NCBI GenBank assembly: GCA_041687335.1
Contig: JAWLCE010000017.1
Location: forward strand, 27,528 to 91,527
Length of the DNA: 64,000 bases
From: JAJFUE01 sp041687335
GTDB taxonomy: Bacteria; Sumerlaeota; Sumerlaeia; MVZB01
Direction: 5' to 3'
The notes beneath the pieces were generated by a model. It was given only the letters and a program-made list of their open reading frames with translations, was not told the DNA's origin and made no database searches. The position numbers and the translations under genes are program-made. This document shows, piece by piece, positions 1 through 7,606 of this stretch. How positions within the stretch are numbered: position 1 is the first letter of the stretch; each line of letters begins with the position of its first letter.

Positions 1-2
1 TC

Positions 3-413
3 GACGGCGACGAGGTGCGCGAGAACCTCAGCAAGGGCCTCGGCTTCAGCAAGGAGGACCGCGACACCAACATCAAGCGGATCGGCTACGTCAGCAAGCT
101 GCTGACGCGCAACGGCGCCGTCTCGATCACCGCCGCCATCAGCCCCTACCGCGAGATTCGCGACTTCAACCGCGCCCAGATCGGCAACTTCATCGAGATT
201 TATGCCGAGGCCTCGATCGAGGCGCTGGCCGCGCGCGACGTCAAGGGGCTCTATAAGAAGGCGCTGGCCGGCGAGATCAAGAACTTCACCGGCGTCAGCG
301 ACCCCTACGAGGCCCCCGAAAAGCCCGAGATCGTCGTCAATACCGAGCGCGAGTCGGTCGAGGAAAGCCTGGCCAAAATCCTTGCCTACCTCGAAGGCGA
401 GGGCTGGATCTGA
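3..413 (+). CDS. cysC: Adenylylsulfate (APS) kinase, 3' part
   Basis: C-terminal 136 residues of APS kinase, the cytosolic enzyme that phosphorylates adenosine 5'-phosphosulfate to PAPS in sulfate assimilation. The window opens inside the conserved DGDxVR block, followed by DRDTNIKRI and SPYREIRD, all typical CysC segments. The ATP P-loop lies upstream, outside the window, so it is open whether this is stand-alone CysC or the C-terminal domain of a CysN-CysC fusion. An in-frame GTG at 15 is internal to a conserved block and is not the start. cysH follows about 200 bases downstream on the same strand, which fits a sulfate activation and reduction cluster. Identification is firm; only the 5' end is missing. 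Confidence 0.93.
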   Translation, partial: DGDEVRENLSKGLGFSKEDRDTNIKRIGYVSKLLTRNGAVSITAAISPYREIRDFNRAQIGNFIEIYAEASIEALAARDVKGLYKKALAGEIKNFTGVSDPYEAPEKPEIVVNTERESVEESLAKILAYLEGEGWI

Positions 414-434
414 ACCACATCATTGAACCGCAAA

Positions 435-464
435 GGCCGGGGGAGACGAAGGGAACCCCCGGCC
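435..464. repeat. Hairpin of the GGGGG...CCCCC intergenic repeat family
   Basis: A 9-bp perfect stem (GGCCGGGGG / CCCCCGGCC) closes a 12-base loop ending in AAGGGAA, directly after cysC. The same core occurs at about 3430-3461 and 17600-17630. There is no T-tract, so it is listed as a repeat; it may still end cysC transcripts. Confidence 0.6.
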
Positions 465-480
465 GATCGCCCGGGTTGTA

Positions 481-530
481 GGTAGGTCGGGTCTTCGACC
501 CGACATGTCAGCTCGAAGAGCCGACCTGCC
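481..530. repeat. Paired-hairpin GTCGG repeat, copy 1
   Basis: First hairpin GTCGGGTC-TTC-GACCCGAC, followed six bases on by a second, imperfect arm pair around GCTCGAAGAGC. This is one of several dispersed copies (10781, 40061, 40143, 51158). It sits between cysC and cysH, upstream of the cysH start at 613. Confidence 0.7.
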
Positions 531-612
531 TGTCCGAGAAAATTTCATGTCCCGCCGTGGCTTCCCATATCATTCTGTCCGCGCCCGTTGCGCCCCCAAA
601 AAGGACCCGCTC

Positions 613-1320
613 ATGAGCCAGCCCACTCCCGACCTTGCCGGCCGCTCGCCCCTCGAGATCATCGAGTGGGCGGTGGCGACCCACGGCCCGCGCCTCATGA
701 CCACGACCGCCTTCGGCTACAGCGGCATGGCGCTGCTGCACATGCTGGCGCGGGTGGAGCGCTCCGTGCCGGTCTTCTTCATCGATACCGGCTACCACTT
801 CGCCGAGACCCTGCGCTTTCGCGACTTCTGCCGCGACGAGCTCGGCCTCAACATCATCGACCTGCGCCCCGAGCAGCCGCGCGAGCGCTTCGAGGCCGAG
901 CATGGCGCCGACATCATGCAGCGCCAGCCCGACTTCTGCTGCGCCCGCAACAAGGTCGCCCCGCTCGCCCGCCTGCTCGAGCAGCGCCGCTACGACGGCT
1001 GGCTGGTGGCCTTGCGGCGCGACCAGGCCCGCACCCGCGCCGCGATCCAGCCCGTCGAGCCCCAGCCCGACGGCATGGTCAAGATCCACCCGCTGGCCGA
1101 GTGGACGCGCGACGACGTCTGGGCCTACATCCGCCAGCACAACGTGCCGACCCACCCGCTCCATGAAGAGGGCTACTTATCGATCGGCTGCGCCCCCTGC
1201 ACCCGCCCCGTCGCCGCCGGCCAGCACGAGCGCGAGGGCCGCTGGGCCGGCCAGGGTAAGACCGAGTGCGGCATCCACCTGCTCAACCATCCCGCGCCCC
1301 CGCAAGACCGTTTGGAATGA
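613..1320 (+). CDS. cysH: Assimilatory (phospho)adenylylsulfate reductase, iron-sulfur type
   Basis: 235-residue thioredoxin-dependent reductase that converts APS or PAPS to sulfite in the cytosol. Visible marks are the N-terminal FGYSGMALL nucleotide-binding loop, the FFIDTGYHFAET strand, the paired cysteines in DFCCARNK and the CAPC pair; these four cysteines are the [4Fe-4S] ligands of APS-type reductases. The C-terminal ECGIHL supplies the catalytic cysteine. Presence of the cluster ligands suggests APS as substrate or dual specificity, although cysC next door shows PAPS is also made. ATG 613 is preferred over in-frame upstream starts because AAGGA precedes it by 8 bases and the longer reading frame would run through a hairpin repeat. 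Confidence 0.93.
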   Translation: MSQPTPDLAGRSPLEIIEWAVATHGPRLMTTTAFGYSGMALLHMLARVERSVPVFFIDTGYHFAETLRFRDFCRDELGLNIIDLRPEQPRERFEAEHGADIMQRQPDFCCARNKVAPLARLLEQRRYDGWLVALRRDQARTRAAIQPVEPQPDGMVKIHPLAEWTRDDVWAYIRQHNVPTHPLHEEGYLSIGCAPCTRPVAAGQHEREGRWAGQGKTECGIHLLNHPAPPQDRLE

Positions 1321-1412
1321 AAACCTGTTGACCCTCCGTCCGCCATCGGGCACCGTGAAGTTTGGACCGCACTTCATTCGTCGGCCTCGATCGCGAACGG
1401 GAGTCATCACCC

Positions 1413-3125
1413 ATGGCCCAGGCGCCCGACATGGCAACCATATCCGAACCGCGCGAGCCGATCGTGCCCGCGCTGGCCCCACCCGCCGCGTCCGCCGGCA
1501 CTTCCGCCCGCCTGCTCTCACTCGACGTCTTCCGCGGCGCCACCATCATCTTTATGATCCTGGTCAACAACTCGGGCGATGGAAATTACAAGCTGGCCCC
1601 GCTGGCCCATGCCGAGTGGCACGGCCTGACTCCCACCGACTGGGTCTTCCCCTTTTTCCTGTTCATCATGGGCGTGGCGATGGCCTTCTCGATGGCGCGC
1701 CGCGCCGCCCAGGCCGGCGGCAAGGGTCCGCTCTACGTCAAGGTCGCCGTGCGCTCGCTGCTGATCCTGCTGGTCGGCTGGTTCATCTATACGCTGTTCC
1801 CGATGATGTTCAACGAAGACCTCGCGCGCGCCATCACCTATCAGCACGAAGCGACTGAGGTCGCCCAGGCCGACGCGCTCGCCCCGGCCGTAGCCGCGAC
1901 CGCCCCCCCTGTTAACCCGCACCTGGCCGAATATAAGAAGGACTGGGCCAAAGGGATGGCCGAATTCCGCATCATGGGCGTGCTCCAGCGGATCGCGCTG
2001 GTCTACCTGCTGGCCGGCTTTCTCGTGCTGACCTTCCCGCGCTGGCGCCAGATCGCGCTGGCGGGGGGGCTCCTGCTGGTGGGCTATTGGGCGCTGATGG
2101 CTTTCGCCCCCTTCCCGATGGCGGGCACGCTGGTCCAGCATCAGGCCCGCGGGGCGAGCTTCGCCGTCGCCTATGCCGACGGCAGCACGATTCCGCTCGA
2201 TACCGAGGCGCGGCAGGCGCGGGTGGCCCGTGCGCTGGGCTTCGTGCGGCCGGCCGGCGATGATGCGGCCCAGACCGCCGCCCTTCAGGCTCATCTGGCC
2301 GCCCAGGTCGGCGTCGCCGGCGAGCTGCCTTACATCGGCGCCAACCCCTGGGTGCGCAACGCCAACTTCAGCCAGTATTTCGACAACCGCCTGACCGGCG
2401 CCCTGGTCTGGCCGATCTACCAGACGATCCACGCCATCCGCAGGAGCGAGGAGCCGATGCCGTCGCTGGCCGAGCTGGGCGGACGTCACCTGCGCTTTAA
2501 GAGCACCAATCCCGCGTGGGCGCCCTTCGGCCACGATTCCTGCGGCTTCTTCGGCTCGATCCCCTCACTCGTGATGACGCTGGGGGGCTTTCTGGCCGGG
2601 CTGTGGCTGCGCACCGGCCGCGGCATGACCGAAAAGACGATCGGCCTCTACCTCTCCGGGTTTCTGGCGCTGGCCGTCGGCTCGATCTGGACCGCCGACC
2701 TCGGCTACACGCTCCGCACCACCCGGGAGGTGCAATACAGCATCTTTGTTCCTTTCAACAAGGAGCTATGGACCTCCAGCTATTCGCTTTACATGATCGG
2801 CCTGGGGCTGCTGGCGTTGGCTACCTGCTACTGGCTGATCGACGCCCGCGGCCGCAAGCGCTTCACCCAGCCCTTCACCGTCTATGGCACCAACGCCATC
2901 CTGGCCTACGCCGGTTCGGTCCTGATGCTCGAATTCATGAAGGCGATCCCGGTGGGCGAGAGCAACCTGATGTCAGTGGTGCGCACGGCGATGCGCAATT
3001 TCTTCGCCATCGTGCCCGGGCTGGGTCCCTGGCTCTACGCGCTGGCCTGGCCGCTGCTGATCATCGCCGTCTGGTGGGGGATCCTGACGATCCTGCACCG
3101 CCGGAAGATCTTCCTGCGGCTGTGA
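1413..3125 (+). CDS. HGSNAT/NagX-like multipass acyltransferase (DUF5009-type)
   Basis: 570-residue inner-membrane protein of the heparan-alpha-glucosaminide N-acetyltransferase (NagX/YeiB-like) superfamily. The signature N-terminus is SLDVFRG followed by a helix with NNSGDG and the DWVFPFFLFIMGVAMAFS block; about ten hydrophobic segments follow. Family members move acetyl groups across the membrane onto amino sugars, and NagX proteins accompany GlcNAc use. A hydrophilic insertion (about residues 240-330), rich in charged residues, separates two groups of helices and probably forms an extracytoplasmic loop. The start at 1413 follows GGGAG by about 9 bases; an upstream in-frame ATG at 1362 lacks a good site. 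The acceptor sugar cannot be read from sequence. Confidence 0.8.
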   Translation: MAQAPDMATISEPREPIVPALAPPAASAGTSARLLSLDVFRGATIIFMILVNNSGDGNYKLAPLAHAEWHGLTPTDWVFPFFLFIMGVAMAFSMARRAAQAGGKGPLYVKVAVRSLLILLVGWFIYTLFPMMFNEDLARAITYQHEATEVAQADALAPAVAATAPPVNPHLAEYKKDWAKGMAEFRIMGVLQRIALVYLLAGFLVLTFPRWRQIALAGGLLLVGYWALMAFAPFPMAGTLVQHQARGASFAVAYADGSTIPLDTEARQARVARALGFVRPAGDDAAQTAALQAHLAAQVGVAGELPYIGANPWVRNANFSQYFDNRLTGALVWPIYQTIHAIRRSEEPMPSLAELGGRHLRFKSTNPAWAPFGHDSCGFFGSIPSLVMTLGGFLAGLWLRTGRGMTEKTIGLYLSGFLALAVGSIWTADLGYTLRTTREVQYSIFVPFNKELWTSSYSLYMIGLGLLALATCYWLIDARGRKRFTQPFTVYGTNAILAYAGSVLMLEFMKAIPVGESNLMSVVRTAMRNFFAIVPGLGPWLYALAWPLLIIAVWWGILTILHRRKIFLRL

Positions 3126-3150
3126 AGGGGGGCGGGGGGAGAAGAGCTCT

Positions 3151-3576
3151 CACGAAGACACAAAGGCCCCCAGCGCGGCCGAGCCGCAACCAAAAAATGC
3201 AGCCAATGGACACCAATTTGCACGAATGTTATGAACGCCAAGATAGCCAAGGGGCGCATCCTCGCGTTCTATGGGCCTTCGCAGTTCAATCTTTCGGGTT
3301 GGGTTGCGAATCCGACGCAGAGGAAGCGCAAAGTGATCAAACCTGGCCTGGATCGCAGGTTGGGATTGACAGCCGTGGGCTGATTCCCTGCCCATTCGGT
3401 CAATAACCCAGCCCCGCAGGGGCGATCGCAGGTAGCCGGGGGTGACCGCAGGGAACCCCCGGTCAAGGTGCCCAAACATCCGAGCCCTGAAGGGGCGGCC
3501 GAATCTTCGCAGGATAACCAAGAAAACGAAAAATAGCAGCATAAAGTTTCCTTGTGTCTTCGTGGCTTGGTGAGAG
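3151..3576. repeat. Composite intergenic repeat cluster R1
   Basis: The 545-base gap between the acyltransferase and scpA holds only repeat modules. In order: CACGAAGACACAAAGG (3154-3169); a GCCGCAACCAAAA...CACGAATG module (about 3178-3228) also found at 35548-35600; a GCAGAGGAAGCGCAAAG word array (about 3317-3333); two GCCCC...GGGGC hairpins flanking a TAGCCGGGGG...AACCCCCGG hairpin (3409-3500); and TTGTGTCTTCGTGGC (3552-3566). In reverse complement, about 3300-3520 parallels 49261-49409. Open frames crossing it on the minus strand look spurious. Confidence 0.7.
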
Positions 3577-3670
3577 GCTCCGGAATGAAATCGGGGGCTG
3601 ATTTGCCCTTAGATTTGCCGACCCAGTCTGCTAAAGTGCTCTCAGCTTGTGGATCGGCGGCGCGAGGCGC

Positions 3671-4654
3671 ATGGCGGGCGATTGCACCTTTAAACTCAAC
3701 ATTTTCCAGGGCCCCCTGGACCTGCTCCTGCACCTGATCCGGGTCAACGAGCTGGAAATCAGCGAGATTTCGATCTCACAGATCACCAGCCAATACCTGG
3801 ATTACCTGCGGCTGATGGAGTCGCTCGACCTGGAGGTCGCCGGCGATTACCTGGTCATGGCGGCCTCGCTGATCAACATCAAGCTGCGCACGCTGCTGCC
3901 TGACCCCGAGGAGGAGATCGAGCCGGAGGCCGAGGAGGAGCTGGACTCCTTCATGACGGCCCGCGCGCTGATGCAGCGCCTGATCGAGTATCGCCGCTTC
4001 AAGGAGGCCGCCGCCGGCCTTGGCGCGCGCGCCGAACGTCAGGCGCAGATTTTCCTGCGCGAGGTGGCCCTCCCCCAGCTCGCCGAGGCCGAGGCCAGCG
4101 CGCCGGTGCGCGGGGATCTCGCGCTGCTGCTCGAGGCCTTCGGCCGCGTCATCAAGTTCGTCGAGCGCCGCGATTATCACCAGGTCCAGCAGGAAAACTA
4201 CACGATCGAGGACAAGATCGGCGTCGTCCGCCGCCGGCTGATGATCGAGAATGGCTTTGAGCTGGAGGAGCTTTTCCTCGCCTGTCACGACAAGCTCGAG
4301 ATGATCGTCACGCTGATGGCGCTGCTCGAGCTTTGCCGGCTCAAGGAGATCCTGCTCCGCCAGGGCGACACCTTCGGCCGCATCGGCGTGGCCCGGCGCG
4401 AGGGGCTGCCCACCGTCGATGACGAGGAAGCCCGCGCCGGCGAGGCCGAGGAGCTGGCCCGCCTCGAAACCCAGATCATCGCCCAGCGCACCGGCTTCGT
4501 CGATGATGGCCTGCTGCCCGAGGATGAGCCCGAGGATGAGCCCGACGGCGAGCCAGACGCCGAGCCGGCCGGCGCCGCCGCGCGCGTGATCGAGCTGGCC
4601 CCGCCCGCCGAGTCCGCCGCCGAGACCAGCGACCCCACCGAAGAACCCTCATGA
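3671..4654 (+). CDS. scpA: Segregation and condensation protein A
   Basis: 327-residue kleisin subunit of the bacterial SMC-ScpAB complex, which bridges SMC heads and compacts and segregates the chromosome. The N-terminus FQGPLDLLLHLIRVNELEI and the EISISQITSQYLDYL block are diagnostic, followed by VAGDYLVMAASLINIKLRTLLP and an acidic linker. The C-terminal winged-helix region (about residues 180-250) ends in LLELCRLKEI. An extra acidic, repetitive tail (EPEDEPDGEPDAEP, about residues 285-300) extends beyond the usual length. ATG 3671 puts the start just before the conserved block; GTG 3647 is an alternative. Its stop overlaps the next start (ATGA). scpB and smc are not in the window. Confidence 0.93.
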   Translation: MAGDCTFKLNIFQGPLDLLLHLIRVNELEISEISISQITSQYLDYLRLMESLDLEVAGDYLVMAASLINIKLRTLLPDPEEEIEPEAEEELDSFMTARALMQRLIEYRRFKEAAAGLGARAERQAQIFLREVALPQLAEAEASAPVRGDLALLLEAFGRVIKFVERRDYHQVQQENYTIEDKIGVVRRRLMIENGFELEELFLACHDKLEMIVTLMALLELCRLKEILLRQGDTFGRIGVARREGLPTVDDEEARAGEAEELARLETQIIAQRTGFVDDGLLPEDEPEDEPDGEPDAEPAGAAARVIELAPPAESAAETSDPTEEPS

Positions 4655-5322
4655 AGCATCATCCCGCCGACCCCACGACCACCGAGATTGATCCGCTGAC
4701 GGGCGAGCCCGTGCCGGCTGCCGAACAAGAGCGCGGCGGCTGCGGCTGGATGCTGCTGCTGGCCATGATCGGCGTGACGGCGCTGGTCGGCTTCGGCCTC
4801 TGGGCCGCCCGCGAAATCCAGCAACGCAACCTCGCCCAGCCGCTGCTGGCCAACTTCAGCGGCATTTCGGCGCTGCCGACCGGCTCGATCCGCCCCGCCG
4901 GCCCCGATGCCGAGCTCAAGATTTACTTCATCGCCCGCGAGCAGTTCTTGGCGCCGCAGGCGCGGATGGTCCCCGGCGGCGCCTCCGATATCGAGCGCAT
5001 CCACCGGATCGCCCACGAGCTGGAGTCACCACCCGCCACCGGCCTGCTCGACAGCCCGCTGGCCGGCGAGGTCAACATTCGCGGCCTCTATCTGCTCGAT
5101 CGGATTCTCTACCTTGACCTGACGCGCGACTTCCAGCAGCGGGTTGCCGCCTCACCGATCCAGGAGCGGCTGGCGGTCTTCTCGCTGGTCAACAGCTTCA
5201 TGCTCAACGTGCAGGAGCTGGGCGGCGTGCAGCTCATGATCGAGGGCGAGATGGTGCCGACGGCCGGGGGTTGGCTCGACCTGAGCACCCCGCTGGGGCA
5301 GGACCTCTCGCTGGTGCGCTAG
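4651..5322 (+). CDS. GerMN-domain membrane-anchored protein
   Basis: 223 residues with a cytoplasmic N-terminus, one transmembrane segment at about residues 34-52 (GWMLLLAMIGVTALVGFGLW) and a C-terminal GerMN domain (about 85-215). The domain is recognised from the pattern ELKIYFIA, ELESPP, VNIRGLYLLDRILYLDLT and the LVNSFMLN...VQLMIEGE end. GerMN domains occur in sporulation GerM and in many non-sporulating bacteria as envelope proteins of unclear biochemical role, possibly peptidoglycan-associated. It overlaps scpA by four bases and is almost joined to the methylthiotransferase gene, so the three are probably co-transcribed. Family assignment is good; function is not known. Confidence 0.75.
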   Translation: MKHHPADPTTTEIDPLTGEPVPAAEQERGGCGWMLLLAMIGVTALVGFGLWAAREIQQRNLAQPLLANFSGISALPTGSIRPAGPDAELKIYFIAREQFLAPQARMVPGGASDIERIHRIAHELESPPATGLLDSPLAGEVNIRGLYLLDRILYLDLTRDFQQRVAASPIQERLAVFSLVNSFMLNVQELGGVQLMIEGEMVPTAGGWLDLSTPLGQDLSLVR

Positions 5323-5324
5323 TC

Positions 5325-6608
5325 TTGACGCGTGTTTTCATCGAAACCTATGGTTGTGCGTTCAATGTCGCCGATGGCGAGGCGATGGCCGGCGTGCTCG
5401 AACGCGAGGGCTTCGCCATCGCCGACGCGCCCGAACGCGCCGACGTGATCGTCATCAACAGCTGCACCGTCAAGGACCGCACCTGGCACCACTTCCGCCA
5501 GCGGCTGGCCGACTTGCGCGCGGCGGCGCGGGCGGGGCTGGGCCCGGCGCCGGTGGTGGCCGGCTGCGTCCCCCCGGCCCACGGCTCCGACCCACTGCTC
5601 GAGGGCCTGGCACTCATCGGCCCCGACTCGGTGGGCCGGGTGGCCGAGGCGGTGCGGGCGGCGCTGGCGGGGGCGGCCCCGCGCCTGCTGCGGGGAGAGC
5701 CCGGCGTGGGGAGGGCCTCCCTGCCCGCGCGGCGGCGCAATCCGCTGGTTGAAATCCTGCCAATCGCCAGCGGCTGCCTGAGCGCCTGCACGTTCTGTCA
5801 GACACGCTTGGCGCGTGGGCGCCTGCGTTCGTTCGCGCCCGGCGAGCTGGTCGCCCGCGCGCGCCGAGCCGTCGCCGAGGGCGCGCGCGAGATCTGGCTG
5901 ACGGCGCAGGATACGGGGGCCTGGGGCCGCGAGCTGGGCCTGGCGCTGCCGGGGCTGCTCCGCGAAATCTGCGCCATCGAGGGCGACATCCGCGTGCGGC
6001 TGGGCATGTCGAGCCCGCGCTGGGTTCACGAGCGGCTGCCCGAATACCTCGACGCGCTGGCGCACCCGCGCATGTTCCGCTTCCTGCACGTGCCGCTGCA
6101 ATCCGGCTCCGAGCGCGTGCTGGCGGCGATGCGGCGCGACGGCTCGGCGGAGCAGTTTGAGCAGGTCGCCCGCGCCTTCGCCGCCCGCTTCCCCGAGGGC
6201 ACGCTCATGACCGACATCATCGTCGGCTACCCCACCGAGACCGAGGCCGACTTCGAGGCGACGCTGGCGCTGTTGGGGCGGCTGGGTGTCGGCATCGTCA
6301 ACCGCTCGCGCTTCAGCCCGCGCCCGGGCACCGCCGCCGCCCGGCTGGACTCGCTGCCCGCCGCGCTGGTGACCGAGCGCTCGCGGCGGCTCGAGGCGCT
6401 GGTGCGTCCGCTGGCGCGCGCCTGGCACGAGCGGCGCGTCGGCACGCGCGCGCGCGTCCTCACGATCGAGCGCGCCCGCCGCGGCGCCACCCTCGCCCAC
6501 GACGACGGCTACCGCCCCATCTTCCTCGCCGGCGACCCGCCGCTGGGGGCGTGGCTCGAGGTCGAGATCACCGCCGCCGCCGACTACCACCTCAAGGGGC
6601 GCGCTTGA
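5325..6608 (+). CDS. CDKAL1/e-MtaB-type tRNA methylthiotransferase
   Basis: 427-residue radical SAM enzyme predicted to add a methylthio group to N6-threonylcarbamoyladenosine-37 of ANN-decoding tRNAs. The UPF0004 domain carries three cysteines (YGCAFN, NSCTVK, AGCVPPAH); the radical SAM domain has GCLSACTFCQTRLARG (CxxxCxxC); a TRAM-like region closes the protein. The details NSCTVK, EIWLTAQDTGAWGRELG, RLGMSSP and FLHVPLQSGS resemble the archaeal/eukaryotic e-MtaB (CDKAL1) branch rather than bacterial MtaB or MiaB. The start is uncertain: TTG 5325 lies three bases after the upstream stop and just before the conserved RVFIETYGC, without a clear ribosome site. Confidence 0.85.
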   Translation: MTRVFIETYGCAFNVADGEAMAGVLEREGFAIADAPERADVIVINSCTVKDRTWHHFRQRLADLRAAARAGLGPAPVVAGCVPPAHGSDPLLEGLALIGPDSVGRVAEAVRAALAGAAPRLLRGEPGVGRASLPARRRNPLVEILPIASGCLSACTFCQTRLARGRLRSFAPGELVARARRAVAEGAREIWLTAQDTGAWGRELGLALPGLLREICAIEGDIRVRLGMSSPRWVHERLPEYLDALAHPRMFRFLHVPLQSGSERVLAAMRRDGSAEQFEQVARAFAARFPEGTLMTDIIVGYPTETEADFEATLALLGRLGVGIVNRSRFSPRPGTAAARLDSLPAALVTERSRRLEALVRPLARAWHERRVGTRARVLTIERARRGATLAHDDGYRPIFLAGDPPLGAWLEVEITAAADYHLKGRA

Positions 6609-6694
6609 CCCGGTCCGCGGGTTCGGGGTAAAACACGGCAAGCGCATCCTCGCATGCCTGCCTCGATGACTCCCCGATGGATAATGCCTGCCAC

Positions 6695-7600
6695 ATGAAA
6701 CCGACACTGCTGGTCCTGGCCGCCGGAATGGGCAGCCGCTACGGCGGCTTGAAGCAACTGGACGTCTTCGGTCCCAACGGCGAAACCATGCTCGATTACG
6801 CCGCCTACGACGCCATCCGCGCCGGCTTTGGCAAGGTCGTCTACGTCGTGCGCAAGAACTTCGCCGAGGAAATCCGCGCCAAGGTCATCAGCCGCTTCGA
6901 GGGCCGGATTCAGGTCGAGCTGGTCAACCAGGAGCTCGACGTGCTGCCCGCCGGCTTCAGCGTGCCGGCCGGGCGCGAGAAGCCCTGGGGCACCGGCCAT
7001 GCGATCTGGGTGGCGCGCGAGGCGATCCGCGAGCCGTTCGCGATCGTCAATGCCGACGATTTCTATGGCCCCAGCTCCTATCAGGCCATCGCCGACTACC
7101 TGCGCGGCCACGAAGGCGAGGCGGGCCGCTATGCCGCCGTCGGCTTCATCCTGCGCAATACGCTCAGCCGCTACGGCAGCTGCTCGCGCGGGATCTGCCA
7201 GCTCGACGACCAGGGCCGGATGATGCACGTGGTCGAGCACACCCGCATCGAGGCCCAAGGCCGCGGCGCCCTCTCCTATAACGGCAGCGGCAACCCCCAC
7301 CCCCTGACCGGCGACGAGATCACCTCGATGAACATGTGGGGCTTTGACCCCTCAATCTTCGAACACCTGGACCGCCAGTTGCGCGAGTTCCTTGGCCGGC
7401 TCGAGGACCCGCTCAAACAGGAGTGCTACATCCCCTTCGTCGTGGACCGGCTGATCCAGGAGGGGCGGGCCGTCGTCCAAGTCCTGCCCAGCCACGAGGA
7501 GTGGTTCGGCGTCACCTACAGCCAGGACAAGCAGTCCGCCGTCGAGGCGCTGCGCCTGCGCATCGAGGCCGGCCAATACCCCCGGCGCCTGTGGAGTTGA
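6695..7600 (+). CDS. Sugar-1-phosphate nucleotidyltransferase
   Basis: 301-residue NTP_transferase-fold protein. It begins LLVLAAGMGSRYGGLKQL, the nucleotide-binding GxGxRxxxxK signature, continues with GTGHAIWVAREAI and has the metal-binding aspartates in NADDFYG. It probably condenses NTP with a sugar 1-phosphate to give an NDP-sugar in the cytosol. The gene directly downstream (6-base gap) is a NahK-like hexosamine kinase, so the pair probably makes UDP-HexNAc or a related NDP-sugar from free sugar. ATG 6695 is chosen since the conserved strand starts five residues later; ATG 6677 is possible. Sugar specificity is inferred from the neighbour only. Confidence 0.82.
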   Translation: MKPTLLVLAAGMGSRYGGLKQLDVFGPNGETMLDYAAYDAIRAGFGKVVYVVRKNFAEEIRAKVISRFEGRIQVELVNQELDVLPAGFSVPAGREKPWGTGHAIWVAREAIREPFAIVNADDFYGPSSYQAIADYLRGHEGEAGRYAAVGFILRNTLSRYGSCSRGICQLDDQGRMMHVVEHTRIEAQGRGALSYNGSGNPHPLTGDEITSMNMWGFDPSIFEHLDRQLREFLGRLEDPLKQECYIPFVVDRLIQEGRAVVQVLPSHEEWFGVTYSQDKQSAVEALRLRIEAGQYPRRLWS

Positions 7601-7606
7601 GCGCGC

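Noticed and set aside
3150..3733. Two overlapping minus-strand frames in the gap before scpA
   Set aside because: They run through repeat modules and into scpA, with no ribosome site or recognisable product.
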